The position numbers were made by a program, and so were the translations under genes. This document shows positions 16,945 to 24,959 of a stretch of 64,000 bases of DNA, piece by piece (positions within the stretch are counted from its first letter, which is position 1; every line of letters starts with the position of its first letter). The notes under the pieces are model-generated. The model was not told the origin of the DNA. It ran no database searches and worked only from the letters and a program-made list of their open reading frames with translations. The stretch covers positions 1,798,001-1,862,000 of the forward strand of contig OZ241896.1 in the NCBI GenBank assembly GCA_965203565.1. The letters are read 5' to 3'. The DNA is from JAAXGX01 sp965203565 (GTDB lineage Bacteria; Acidobacteriota; Vicinamibacteria; Vicinamibacterales; UBA8438).

Positions 16945-18315
16945 AGCGCCGGACCCCGCCTGCCGGCCGCGGCCGCCGCCGCGGCGCTCGTCGCGCTGCT
17001 CGCCGCCGCGCCGTTCGCGGCGGTCCGGCCGCCGAAGCTCGACTACCGGCTCTCCACGCTCGACAACGGGCTGAAGGTGATCGTGTCGGAGGACCACTCC
17101 ACCCCGATCGTCCACGTCGAGGTCTGGTACCACGTCGGGTCGAAGAACGAGCCGGCGGGGCGGACCGGCTTCGCGCACCTGTTCGAGCACCTGATGTTCA
17201 AGGGGTCGCAGAACGTCCGCACCGATCAGCATCTGACCCACGTCTCCCGCGTCGGCGGCGACGGCAACGCGTACACCACCGAGGACGCCACCGTGTTCCA
17301 CCAGACGGTTCCGTCCCAGTACCTGCCGCTGGTGCTCTGGCTGGAGGCCGACCGGATGGCCACGCTCCGGATCGACCAGCGGACGCTGGACGCCGAGCGG
17401 GAGGTGGTCAAGGAGGAGCGGCGCTGGCGGTACGAGAACGAGCCGTTCGGCCTGCTGTCGGAGATCGTGTACGACCACGCGTACTCGGTCCATCCGTACA
17501 AGCACACGGCGATCGGGTCGATGCGCGACATCGAAGCGGCGTCGATCGCCGACGTCCGGGAGTTCTACGAGACGTTCTACACGCCGGAGAACGCGACGCT
17601 GGTCGTCGTGGGCGACGTCGACCCGGACGATGCGCTCCAGATGATCGAGCATTACCTCGGGCGGGTCCCGAAGGCGCGCCGGGCGCCGCCGCGCGAGATC
17701 CCGCGGGAGCCGCCCTCGCGCGCCGAGCGGCGGGTGACGGTGGAGGCCGACAACTGGCCGCTGCCGGCGGTGGTGGTGGCGCACCACATCACCTACGACG
17801 GGCACCCGGACGCCTATCCGCTGCACATCGCGTCGAAGGTGCTCTCCGACGGCCAGAGCTCGCGGATCTGGCGGCGGCTCGTCTACGAAGAGGAGCTGGC
17901 GGTCTCCGCCTTCGGCCAGGGGACGATCATCGACGACCCGAACCTGTTCTACGCCGTGGCGCTGGTGGCGCCCGGGCGCGCCCCGGCCGACGCCGCGGCC
18001 GCGCTGATCCGGGAGCTCGACCGGCTCAAGCAGGAGCCGGTGAGCGGCCAGGAGCTCCAGCGCACGAAGAACCAGTTCGCGCGCGACTACGTCATCGGCC
18101 GGATCACCAACGCCCAGAAGGCCGCGCACCTCGCCCACGCGGCGGTGATCCACGACGACGTCACGACCGCCGACGGCGAGTTCGACATCTTCATGAACGT
18201 CACCGCCGGCGACGTGCAGCGGGTCGCGAGCACCTACTTCACCGAAGAGAACCGCCTGGTGCTGACGATCCTCCCGCGCGGGTCGGGCGCCGCCCGCGGG
18301 GTCGCGGCGCGATGA
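16942..18315 (+). CDS. M16 family zinc peptidase (active-site subunit)
   Basis: The protein has 457 residues. The start at 16942 gives a signal peptide (PAAAAAAALVALLAAAPFAA). The zinc motif is HLFEHLMFKG (HxxEH) at about residues 77-86, with the downstream glutamate expected near EEDHA-type positions of the family. The later half contains the M16_C domain (LVVVGDVDPDDALQMIEHYL). It is probably a periplasmic processing or degradation peptidase. Its stop overlaps the next gene (ATGA), which encodes the second M16 protein, so the two are expected to form a heterodimer of catalytic and non-catalytic subunits. Confidence 0.88.
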   Translation: MSAGPRLPAAAAAAALVALLAAAPFAAVRPPKLDYRLSTLDNGLKVIVSEDHSTPIVHVEVWYHVGSKNEPAGRTGFAHLFEHLMFKGSQNVRTDQHLTHVSRVGGDGNAYTTEDATVFHQTVPSQYLPLVLWLEADRMATLRIDQRTLDAEREVVKEERRWRYENEPFGLLSEIVYDHAYSVHPYKHTAIGSMRDIEAASIADVREFYETFYTPENATLVVVGDVDPDDALQMIEHYLGRVPKARRAPPREIPREPPSRAERRVTVEADNWPLPAVVVAHHITYDGHPDAYPLHIASKVLSDGQSSRIWRRLVYEEELAVSAFGQGTIIDDPNLFYAVALVAPGRAPADAAAALIRELDRLKQEPVSGQELQRTKNQFARDYVIGRITNAQKAAHLAHAAVIHDDVTTADGEFDIFMNVTAGDVQRVASTYFTEENRLVLTILPRGSGAARGVAAR

Positions 18316-19778
18316 GCGCCCGCCGCCGGCCGGCCGCCGCCGCGGCGCTCGCCGGGCTCCTGCTCCCGGCCGCCGCCGTCGCGCAGGCGCCGGACTGGCC
18401 GATGGAGGATCCGCCGCCGCCGCTGCTCGCCCCCGAGGTGCGGTTTCCCGACTACGAGCTGACCCGGCTCGACAACGGTCTGCAGGTGGTCGTGGTGGAG
18501 GCGCGGGAGCAGCCGGTGGTCAACGTCCGCCTGCTCGTCCGGGCCGGCGCGACGCACGAGCCGGAGACGCTGCCGGGCGTCGCGGCGATGGCCGCGGAGC
18601 TGCTCGACCAGGGGACCGCCGGCCGGACCGCGCAGGAGATCGCGGCGACGATAGACAACGTCGGCGGCGCCCTGTCGGTCGGGGCGGGCAGCGACCTGAG
18701 CTTCGTCAACGTCCTGGTGATGAAGGACAGCTTCGATCTGGCCCTCGACCTGCTGGCCGACGTCGCCCGCCGGCCGGCCTACCGGGCCGAGGAGATCGAG
18801 CGTCACCGCCGGCAGTTGCTGTCGAGCATGCAGGTCAGCCTCGACGACCCCGGGTACGTGGCGGGCCTGGTGTTCGGCCGGCTGGTGTACGGGCTGCACC
18901 CGTACGGCCGGCCTGTCACCGGCACGCCGGCGTCGGCGCAGGAGATCGCCGGCGACGATCTCGCCGCGTTCCACCGGACGCATTACCTTCCGAACAACGC
19001 GATCCTGGCGGTGGTCGGCGACGTGACGGCGGCGGAGGCGCTCGGCGGGGTCCGCCGCGTCTTCGGCGACTGGGCGCGCGGCGACCTGCCGGTTCCCAGC
19101 GTCGTCGAGCCGCCGCGGCCGGCCGGCCGGGTGGTGGTGGTCGACAAGCCGGACGCCGTGCAGACGGTCGTCCGGGTGGGGCATCTGGCGCTGCCGAGGG
19201 CGCATCCCGACTATCTGACGTTCGACGTGGCGATCAAGATCCTCGGCGGGGAAGGCGGAAACCGGCTGGGCGGCGTGCTGCGCACCGCCCGGTCGCTGAC
19301 GTACTCGGCGTCGGCCGACCTGGCCGGCCGGCAGTTCACCGGCGACTTCATGGCGAAGACCGAGACCCGCTCGCCGGCCACGGGCGAGGTCCTGCGGCTG
19401 ATGGTGGACGAGATCGCGCGGCTGCAGCGCGACCGGGTGCGGTACAGCGAGCTGATCGGGGCCCAGGACTATCTGGCCGGCAACTTCCCCCTGTCGATCG
19501 AGACGCCGAACGCCATCGCCACGCAGGTGCTCGAAGCGGTGCTGTTCGGCCTCGATCCGGACGAGCTCGAGACCTATCCGGACCGCGTCCGCGCCGTGAC
19601 CCCGGGCGACATCCAGCGCGTGGCGCGCACCTTCCTGCGGCCGGACAGCCTCGCCGTCGTGCTGGTCGGCGACGCGGCGTCGTTCGTCGACGACCTCGCC
19701 GGCGTCGGGTTCGACGACTACGAGGTGGTGCCGATCGCCGGCATCGACCTGTCGGCGATCGACGTCCGGGGCCGTTGA
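18312..19778 (+). CDS. M16 family protein lacking the zinc motif (partner subunit)
   Basis: The protein has 488 residues with a signal-peptide-like N-terminus (AAAALAGLLLPAAAVAQAP). The fold is the same as its neighbour's: LDNGLQVVVVE, then M16_C around VVGDVTAAEALGGVRRVF. At the place of HxxEH the sequence reads GVAAMAAELLDQGT, so neither zinc-ligand histidine is present. In paired M16 enzymes the non-catalytic partner helps bind substrate; the pairing here is inferred from the ATGA overlap with the active gene and the shared architecture. Confidence 0.85.
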   Translation: MSARRRPAAAAALAGLLLPAAAVAQAPDWPMEDPPPPLLAPEVRFPDYELTRLDNGLQVVVVEAREQPVVNVRLLVRAGATHEPETLPGVAAMAAELLDQGTAGRTAQEIAATIDNVGGALSVGAGSDLSFVNVLVMKDSFDLALDLLADVARRPAYRAEEIERHRRQLLSSMQVSLDDPGYVAGLVFGRLVYGLHPYGRPVTGTPASAQEIAGDDLAAFHRTHYLPNNAILAVVGDVTAAEALGGVRRVFGDWARGDLPVPSVVEPPRPAGRVVVVDKPDAVQTVVRVGHLALPRAHPDYLTFDVAIKILGGEGGNRLGGVLRTARSLTYSASADLAGRQFTGDFMAKTETRSPATGEVLRLMVDEIARLQRDRVRYSELIGAQDYLAGNFPLSIETPNAIATQVLEAVLFGLDPDELETYPDRVRAVTPGDIQRVARTFLRPDSLAVVLVGDAASFVDDLAGVGFDDYEVVPIAGIDLSAIDVRGR

Positions 19779-20950
19779 AGATCCTGATCGCGTGCGGGGA
19801 GCCGTCGGGCGATCTGTACGCCGGCGCCCTCGCCCGGGAGCTCCGCGCGCTCGACCGGTCGGCCCGGGTGTACGGGCTGGGCGGCCCCCGGCTGCGCGAG
19901 GCCGGAGGGGAGCTGGTCGAAGACTACCGCGGCCTGACGGTCACCGGGCTGTCGGAGGCGCTGGCGGTGCTGCCGCGGTCGCTCGCCGTCTACCGCCGCC
20001 TGGTCCGGATGGCGCGCGCCGACCCGCCCGACGTCTTCGTGCCGATCGACTTCCCCGACTTCAACTTCCGCCTGGCGGGGGCGCTCCACCGGCTGGGCGT
20101 CCCGGTCGTCTACTACGTCTGCCCCCAGGTCTGGGCGTGGCGGCGGGGCAGGCTCCGCGCGATGCGGCGGTTCGTCCGGCGCGCGCTGGTCATCTTCCCG
20201 TTCGAGGAGGCGCTCTACCGCCGGTGGGGCGTTCCGGTCGAGTTCGTCGGCCACCCGCTGGTCGAGCTCTGCCGGACGGCGCGGCCGGACGGCGGCTCGA
20301 CCACCGGCGTGGTCCGCGAAGCCGGCCTCGACCCCGGCGCGCCGACGGTGGCGCTGCTGCCGGGAAGCCGGCCGAACGAGGTGCGCGCCATCCTGCCCGA
20401 CCTGGTCCGGTCGGCGGCGGCGATCCGCCGGGAGGAGCCGGCGGCGCAGTTCCTCGTGGCGCGCGCCCCCGACCTCGACGACCGCCTGTTCGCCTCCGCG
20501 GGGGACGCCGCGGCGCCGCGGCTGACGGTGGTCGCGTCGCGGACGGACGACGTGCTGGCCTCGGCGGACGTCGTCGTCACGGCGTCCGGCACCGCCACCG
20601 TGCAGGCCGCCATCCACGGCCGGCCGATGGTGATCGTGTACCGGCTGTCGCCGTTCACCTACCGGCTGGTCCGGACGTTCGCCCACGTCGATTCGGTCGG
20701 GATGGTCAACGTGATCGCCGGTGAGCGGGTGGCCCCCGAGCTGGTGCAGCGGGCGTTCACCCCGGAGGCGGTGAGCGGCGAGGTGGCGGGCCTGCTGCGC
20801 GATCCGGCGCGCGCCGCCCGGATGCGGGAGGCGCTGGCGCGGGTGCGGGAGCGGCTCGGGCCGCCCGGGGCCGCCCGCCGGGCGGCCGAAGCGGTGCTGG
20901 GGGAGGCGCGCGCCCGGCGCGGCTCGGAGGCGTTGACCCCGCGCCGATAA
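19775..20950 (+). CDS. lpxB: Lipid-A-disaccharide synthase
   Basis: The protein has 391 residues, typical for LpxB. It joins UDP-2,3-diacylglucosamine to lipid X, a step of lipid A synthesis at the inner membrane. The N-terminus ACGEPSGDLYAGALARELR, then YGLGGPRLREAGGELVED and VYYVCPQVWAWRRGRLRAM, are LpxB signatures; LLPGSRPNEVRAI and VVTASGTATVQAAIHG form the nucleotide-sugar site. The start is TTG at 19775, overlapping the previous TGA. The gene shows that the host makes lipid A. The rest of the lpx pathway is not in the window. Confidence 0.93.
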   Translation: MKILIACGEPSGDLYAGALARELRALDRSARVYGLGGPRLREAGGELVEDYRGLTVTGLSEALAVLPRSLAVYRRLVRMARADPPDVFVPIDFPDFNFRLAGALHRLGVPVVYYVCPQVWAWRRGRLRAMRRFVRRALVIFPFEEALYRRWGVPVEFVGHPLVELCRTARPDGGSTTGVVREAGLDPGAPTVALLPGSRPNEVRAILPDLVRSAAAIRREEPAAQFLVARAPDLDDRLFASAGDAAAPRLTVVASRTDDVLASADVVVTASGTATVQAAIHGRPMVIVYRLSPFTYRLVRTFAHVDSVGMVNVIAGERVAPELVQRAFTPEAVSGEVAGLLRDPARAARMREALARVRERLGPPGAARRAAEAVLGEARARRGSEALTPRR

Positions 20951-20962
20951 GCGGCGTATAGT
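20933..20962 (+). promoter_or_regulatory. Candidate sigma70-type promoter for rpsA
   Basis: TTGACC at 20933-20938 and TATAGT at 20957-20962 are separated by 18 bp. The -35 lies inside the 3' end of lpxB and the -10 just after its stop. Transcription would begin near 20969, leaving a 31-nt leader with the ribosome-binding site GAGGGGAG. Confidence 0.6.
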
Positions 20963-20999
20963 CTGATGCTTATCTCGATCCGAGGGGAGCTTTCAGAGC

Positions 21000-22733
21000 A
21001 TGACGAACGCACAAGACGCCGCTGACGTCGACGCGCTCGACGCCGCCGCGGACGGCGAGTCGATCGATCCGGCCGAGTACGCCCGCCTCCTGGACCTGTA
21101 CGACAGCAGCTTCCGGAACATCTCCGAGGGCGAGGTCATCGAAGGGACGGTGCTCAAGGTCTCGTCGTCCGAGGTGATCGTCGACGTCGGGTACAAGTCG
21201 GAAGGGATCATCGCCATCTCGGAGTTCCTGAACGAGCAGGGCGAAGTCGCGGTGCAGCCGGGCGACACGGTCGACGTGCTGCTCGAACGGACCGAGGACC
21301 GCGAAGGCCACGTCGTGCTGTCGCGCGAGAAGGCCGAGAAGATGAAGATCTGGGACGAGGTGGAGAAGGCGTACGCCGACCGCCGCGTCGTCATCGGCCG
21401 GGTCATCGAGCGGATCAAGGGCGGGGTGGCGGTCGACATCGGGGTCCGCGCGTTCCTGCCCGGCTCGCAGATCGACGTGCGGCCGGTCCGGAACCTCGAC
21501 GCGCTGAAGGGGCAGGAGCTCCGGATGCGGGTGATCAAGGTCAACAAGAAGCGGGGCAACATCGTCCTCTCGCGCAAGGCGCTGCTCGAAGAGGAGAACG
21601 CGGAGAAGAAGAAGGACACGCTGGCCAGCATCGCCGAGGGGAAGGTGATGCAGGGGGTCGTCAAGAACCTCACCGACTACGGCGCGTTCATCGATCTCGG
21701 CGGCATCGACGGGCTGCTCCACGTGACCGACATGTCGTGGGGGCGCGCGCAGCAGCCGTCGGAGCTGTTCAAGGTGAACGACGAGGTCGAGGTGATCGTG
21801 CTGAAGTACGACGCCGCGACCGAGCGCGTCTCGCTCGGGTACAAGCAGCTGCACGACGACCCGTGGGGTTCGGCCGCGGAGCGCTATCCGGTCGGCCAGC
21901 GCGTGCAGGGCAAGGTGGTGAGTCTGGCCGACTACGGCGCGTTCATCGAGCTCGAGCCGGGAGTGGAAGGCCTCATCCACGTTTCGGAGATGTCGTGGAG
22001 CAAGCGGGTCAAGCATCCGTCGAAGCTGCTCTCCGTCGGCGACGCCGTCGAGTCGATGGTGCTGGGCGTCGATCCGGAGGCCCGGCGGATCTCGCTCGGC
22101 CTCAAGCAGATAGAAGCCAACCCGTGGCGCGAGCTCGCGGAGCGGTACCCCGTGGGATCGCGCATCCGCGGCACGGTGCGCAACCTGACCGAGTTCGGCG
22201 CGTTCGTCGAGGTCGAGGAGGGGATCGACGGCCTCATCCACATCTCGGACATGTCGTGGAGCAAGCGGCTGGCCCATCCGTCCGACGTTCTGAAGAAGGG
22301 CGACGAGGTGGAGGCGATGGTCCTCAACGTCGACCCGGACAGCCAGCGGTTGTCGCTCGGCCTCAAGCAGCTCGCCACCGACGTCTGGGACGCCTTCTTC
22401 TCGGGCCACAAGGTCGGCGACGTCGTCGAGGGGAAGGTGGTCCGGGCGACCAGCTTCGGCGCGTTCGTGGAGCTGGCCGAGGGGATCGAGGGTTTGATCC
22501 ACGTCTCGGAGTTCGACGGGGAGCAGGGCGGGCAGGAGGAAGTCAAGGTGGACGAGACGATCAGGATGCGGATCATCAAGCTGAGTCCCGACGAGCGCAA
22601 GATCGGGCTGAGCATCCGCGCGTTGAAGTCGGACGACTACGAGAACAACTGGCAGAACTACGCGACCAGCGAGTCGCCGGAAGTGACCCTGGGCGATCAC
22701 TTCAACTACGGCCGGGAATCGTCCGACTCGTAA
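21000..22733 (+). CDS. rpsA: 30S ribosomal protein S1
   Basis: The protein has 577 residues, the usual length. Six S1 (OB-fold) domains are seen at about residues 35-100, 120-190, 205-275, 290-360, 375-450 and 460-530, with repeated cores such as YGAFIDLGGIDGLLHVTDM, YGAFIELEPGVEGLIHVSEM and FGAFVEVEEGIDGLIHISDM. The first two domains are the divergent ribosome-binding ones. S1 binds mRNA and helps start translation, especially where Shine-Dalgarno sites are weak. An HU/IHF-like gene follows 30 nt later, as ihfB follows rpsA in many proteobacteria. Confidence 0.95.
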   Translation: MTNAQDAADVDALDAAADGESIDPAEYARLLDLYDSSFRNISEGEVIEGTVLKVSSSEVIVDVGYKSEGIIAISEFLNEQGEVAVQPGDTVDVLLERTEDREGHVVLSREKAEKMKIWDEVEKAYADRRVVIGRVIERIKGGVAVDIGVRAFLPGSQIDVRPVRNLDALKGQELRMRVIKVNKKRGNIVLSRKALLEEENAEKKKDTLASIAEGKVMQGVVKNLTDYGAFIDLGGIDGLLHVTDMSWGRAQQPSELFKVNDEVEVIVLKYDAATERVSLGYKQLHDDPWGSAAERYPVGQRVQGKVVSLADYGAFIELEPGVEGLIHVSEMSWSKRVKHPSKLLSVGDAVESMVLGVDPEARRISLGLKQIEANPWRELAERYPVGSRIRGTVRNLTEFGAFVEVEEGIDGLIHISDMSWSKRLAHPSDVLKKGDEVEAMVLNVDPDSQRLSLGLKQLATDVWDAFFSGHKVGDVVEGKVVRATSFGAFVELAEGIEGLIHVSEFDGEQGGQEEVKVDETIRMRIIKLSPDERKIGLSIRALKSDDYENNWQNYATSESPEVTLGDHFNYGRESSDS

Positions 22734-22763
22734 CGATCCCCGAGCCGCGGCAGGGAGGAACGC

Positions 22764-23126
22764 GTGGCCGGAGGGAGCATGACGAAGGCGGCGCTCGTGG
22801 AGGAGGTCGCCCGCGTCACCGACCTCACGAAGCGGCACGCCGAGATCATCGTCGAAACGGTGTTCCGGAGCATCATCGACGCCCTCCGCCGCGGCGAGAA
22901 GATCGAACTTCGCGGCTTCGGCAGCTTCCGCCTGCGGCGCCGCGAGTCCCGGAAGGGCCGCAACCCCAAGACGGGCGACCGGGTGGACGTCCCGTCCAAG
23001 CGCGTGCCGTACTTCAAGCCGGGCAAGGAGCTCAAGGATCTCATCAACCGGGACGTGGAGCCGGCGCCGCCCGCGCCCGCGCCGCGCCGGTCCTCGCCCG
23101 CGGGGACCGGGATGACGCCGTACTGA
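22764..23126 (+). CDS. HU/IHF family DNA-binding protein
   Basis: The protein has 120 residues from GTG 22764, which has AGGGAGGA a few nt upstream. ATG at 22779 (TKAALVEEVA) is the alternative that agrees with family alignments. The core contains GSFRLRRRESRKGRNPKTG, the beta-arm of HU/IHF, ending at about residue 98. A proline/alanine-rich basic tail (PAPPAPAPRRSSPAG) of about 20 residues follows and is not part of the standard fold. Its position after rpsA resembles ihfB, but HU and IHF-beta cannot be separated here. Confidence 0.88.
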   Translation: MAGGSMTKAALVEEVARVTDLTKRHAEIIVETVFRSIIDALRRGEKIELRGFGSFRLRRRESRKGRNPKTGDRVDVPSKRVPYFKPGKELKDLINRDVEPAPPAPAPRRSSPAGTGMTPY

Positions 23127-23137
23127 CCGGGCCTGCC

Positions 23138-23635
23138 GTGGAGCGCCTCTGGGCCCCCTGGAGACTGGCGTACGTGAGCGCCGCCGCCGCGCAGGACGCC
23201 GAAGGGTGCATCTTCTGCCGCGCGCTCGACGCCGAGCGGCCGTCGGAGCTCGTCCTGCACCGCGGCGCGCGCTGCTTCGTCGTCCTGAACAAGTTTCCGT
23301 ACAACAACGGCCACCTGCTGGTGGTCCCGGTCCGCCATGCGGCGACGCTCGGCGAGATGGAGCCGGCCGAGCTGGGCGAGCTCGCCGCGTTGACGCGGAC
23401 GGCCGAGATGGCGCTGACGCAGGCGTACGCGCCCCACGGCCTCAACGTCGGGATCAACCTGGGGCGCGCGGCGGGCGCCGGCGCGGTGGGGCATCTGCAC
23501 GTTCACCTCGTGCCCCGCTGGGACGGCGACACCAACTTCATGACGGTGGTGGCGGACACGCGGGTGGTGCCGGAGGAGCCCGAGGCCACGCTCGAACGCC
23601 TGCGGCCGATCTTCACGCGGCTTCTGGCGTCGTAG
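23138..23635 (+). CDS. HIT family nucleotide hydrolase or phosphorylase
   Basis: The protein has 165 residues, starting at GTG 23138, 11 nt after the previous stop. The start region ERLWAPWRLAYVS and the zinc-type CIFCRAL are typical of the Fhit/Ap4A-related branch. The histidine triad is HLHVHLVPRW at about residues 118-127. These enzymes act on dinucleoside polyphosphates or related nucleotide adducts. No Shine-Dalgarno is evident, so translation may depend on the upstream gene. Confidence 0.88.
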   Translation: MERLWAPWRLAYVSAAAAQDAEGCIFCRALDAERPSELVLHRGARCFVVLNKFPYNNGHLLVVPVRHAATLGEMEPAELGELAALTRTAEMALTQAYAPHGLNVGINLGRAAGAGAVGHLHVHLVPRWDGDTNFMTVVADTRVVPEEPEATLERLRPIFTRLLAS

Positions 23636-23673
23636 GCGTCCGCTGCGCTGCGGCGCCTGCGCTGCGGCGCCGG

Positions 23674-24840
23674 TCAGGCCAGCAGCCGCTTCGCTATCGT
23701 CTGAAGCTGCATGTTCGAGGAGCCCTCGTAGATCTGCCCGATGACGGCGTCGCGGTACAGCTTCTCGACCGGGTAGTCCTTCGTGTAGCCGACCCCCCCG
23801 AAAAGCTGCACGGCGAGCGACGCCGCGCGCTCGGCCACCTGCGACGACAGCAGCTTGGCCATCGCGCCGGCCGTGGCGAACGGGCGGCCGGCGTCGCGCC
23901 GCCGCGCCGCCTCGTAGACCGTCAGCCGCGCCGCCTCGATTTCGGTCGCCGCCTGGGCAAGCTGGAACTGCACCGCCTGGAACTCGCCGACCGGCCGCCC
24001 GAACTGGCGGCGCTCCCTGACGAACGCCAGCGCGTGGTCGAGCGCCCCCTGCGCGAGGCCGACCATCTGCGCGCCGATCCCGATCCGTCCCTCGTTCAGC
24101 GTCTCCATCGCCACCTTGTAGCCGCGCCCGACCTCGCCGAGAACGTCGGCGCACGGCACGCGGCAGTCGTCGAGCAGCAGCTCGCACGTGCTGCTCGCGC
24201 GGACGCCGAGCTTGTCCTCCTTCTTGCCGACCTTGAATCCCGGCGCGCCGCGCTCGACCACGAACGCGGTGATTCCCCGGTAGCCGTCCTCCGGCGCCGC
24301 GTTGGCGAAGACGATGAACAGGTCGGCCTCGTTCGCGTTCGAGATCCAGAGCTTCCGGCCGCTGAGGACGTAGTCGGTCCCGTCCCTGACCGCGCGCGCC
24401 GCCATCGCGAAGGCGTCGCTGCCGGAGCCCGCCTCCGACAGGGCGTAAGCCCCGACGGCGCCGCCGGCCAGCCGCGGCAGCACGCGGCCGTTCAGGTCGT
24501 CGCTTCCCCATCGGAGCAGCGCGTTGACGACCAGCGTGTTCTGCACGTCGACGAGGAGCGCCACCGACGGGTCGACCTTCGACAGCTCCTCCACCACGAG
24601 GACGGAGAGGAAGAAATGGCCGCCCGCCCCTCCCCACTTCTCGGGGATCTCTATCGCCATCACGCCGAGATCGACCAGCCGGTCGATCAGCGCGCGCGGG
24701 ATCTCCTGCCGCTCGTCCATCTCCCGGACGAGCGGCGCCACCTCCGTCTCGGCGAACGCCCGCACGCTGGCGCGCAGGAGTTGTTCGTCCTCGGACAGCG
24801 CGGCGAGCGGCGGGGGCGGACGATCGGCCGGCTCCGGCAT
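23674..24840 (-). CDS. Acyl-CoA dehydrogenase (short/branched-chain type)
   Basis: The protein has 388 residues from ATG 24840, which has GCGAGG upstream. FAD-binding elements YALSEAGSGSDAFAM and LWISNANEADLF, the signature QLFGGVGYTKDYPVE and the catalytic glutamate in QIYEGSSNMQ are all present. The enzyme removes two hydrogens from acyl-CoA, passing electrons to ETF. The short/branched-chain assignment is based on overall resemblance; substrate range is not fixed by sequence. An 11-bp palindrome (TTCACGGTGAA) lies at 24856-24866, a possible operator. Confidence 0.9.
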   Translation of the reverse strand: MPEPADRPPPPLAALSEDEQLLRASVRAFAETEVAPLVREMDERQEIPRALIDRLVDLGVMAIEIPEKWGGAGGHFFLSVLVVEELSKVDPSVALLVDVQNTLVVNALLRWGSDDLNGRVLPRLAGGAVGAYALSEAGSGSDAFAMAARAVRDGTDYVLSGRKLWISNANEADLFIVFANAAPEDGYRGITAFVVERGAPGFKVGKKEDKLGVRASSTCELLLDDCRVPCADVLGEVGRGYKVAMETLNEGRIGIGAQMVGLAQGALDHALAFVRERRQFGRPVGEFQAVQFQLAQAATEIEAARLTVYEAARRRDAGRPFATAGAMAKLLSSQVAERAASLAVQLFGGVGYTKDYPVEKLYRDAVIGQIYEGSSNMQLQTIAKRLLA

Positions 24841-24855
24841 GCGGACCACCTCGCT

Positions 24856-24866
24856 TTCACGGTGAA
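24856..24866. promoter_or_regulatory. Palindrome upstream of the acyl-CoA dehydrogenase gene
   Basis: TTCAC-G-GTGAA is a perfect 11-bp palindrome 15 nt before the ATG of the minus-strand gene, in the 119-bp divergent region shared with the VWA gene at 24960. It could bind a dimeric regulator. No other evidence. Confidence 0.25.
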
Positions 24867-24959
24867 GGCTGCATCGATTTCCCCGATGTTATCATTGGAC
24901 ATATCCCGCTCCGATGGTCATGGAGCCGCTCACGTGCGTGGTCTGACGGTGGTCTGACG

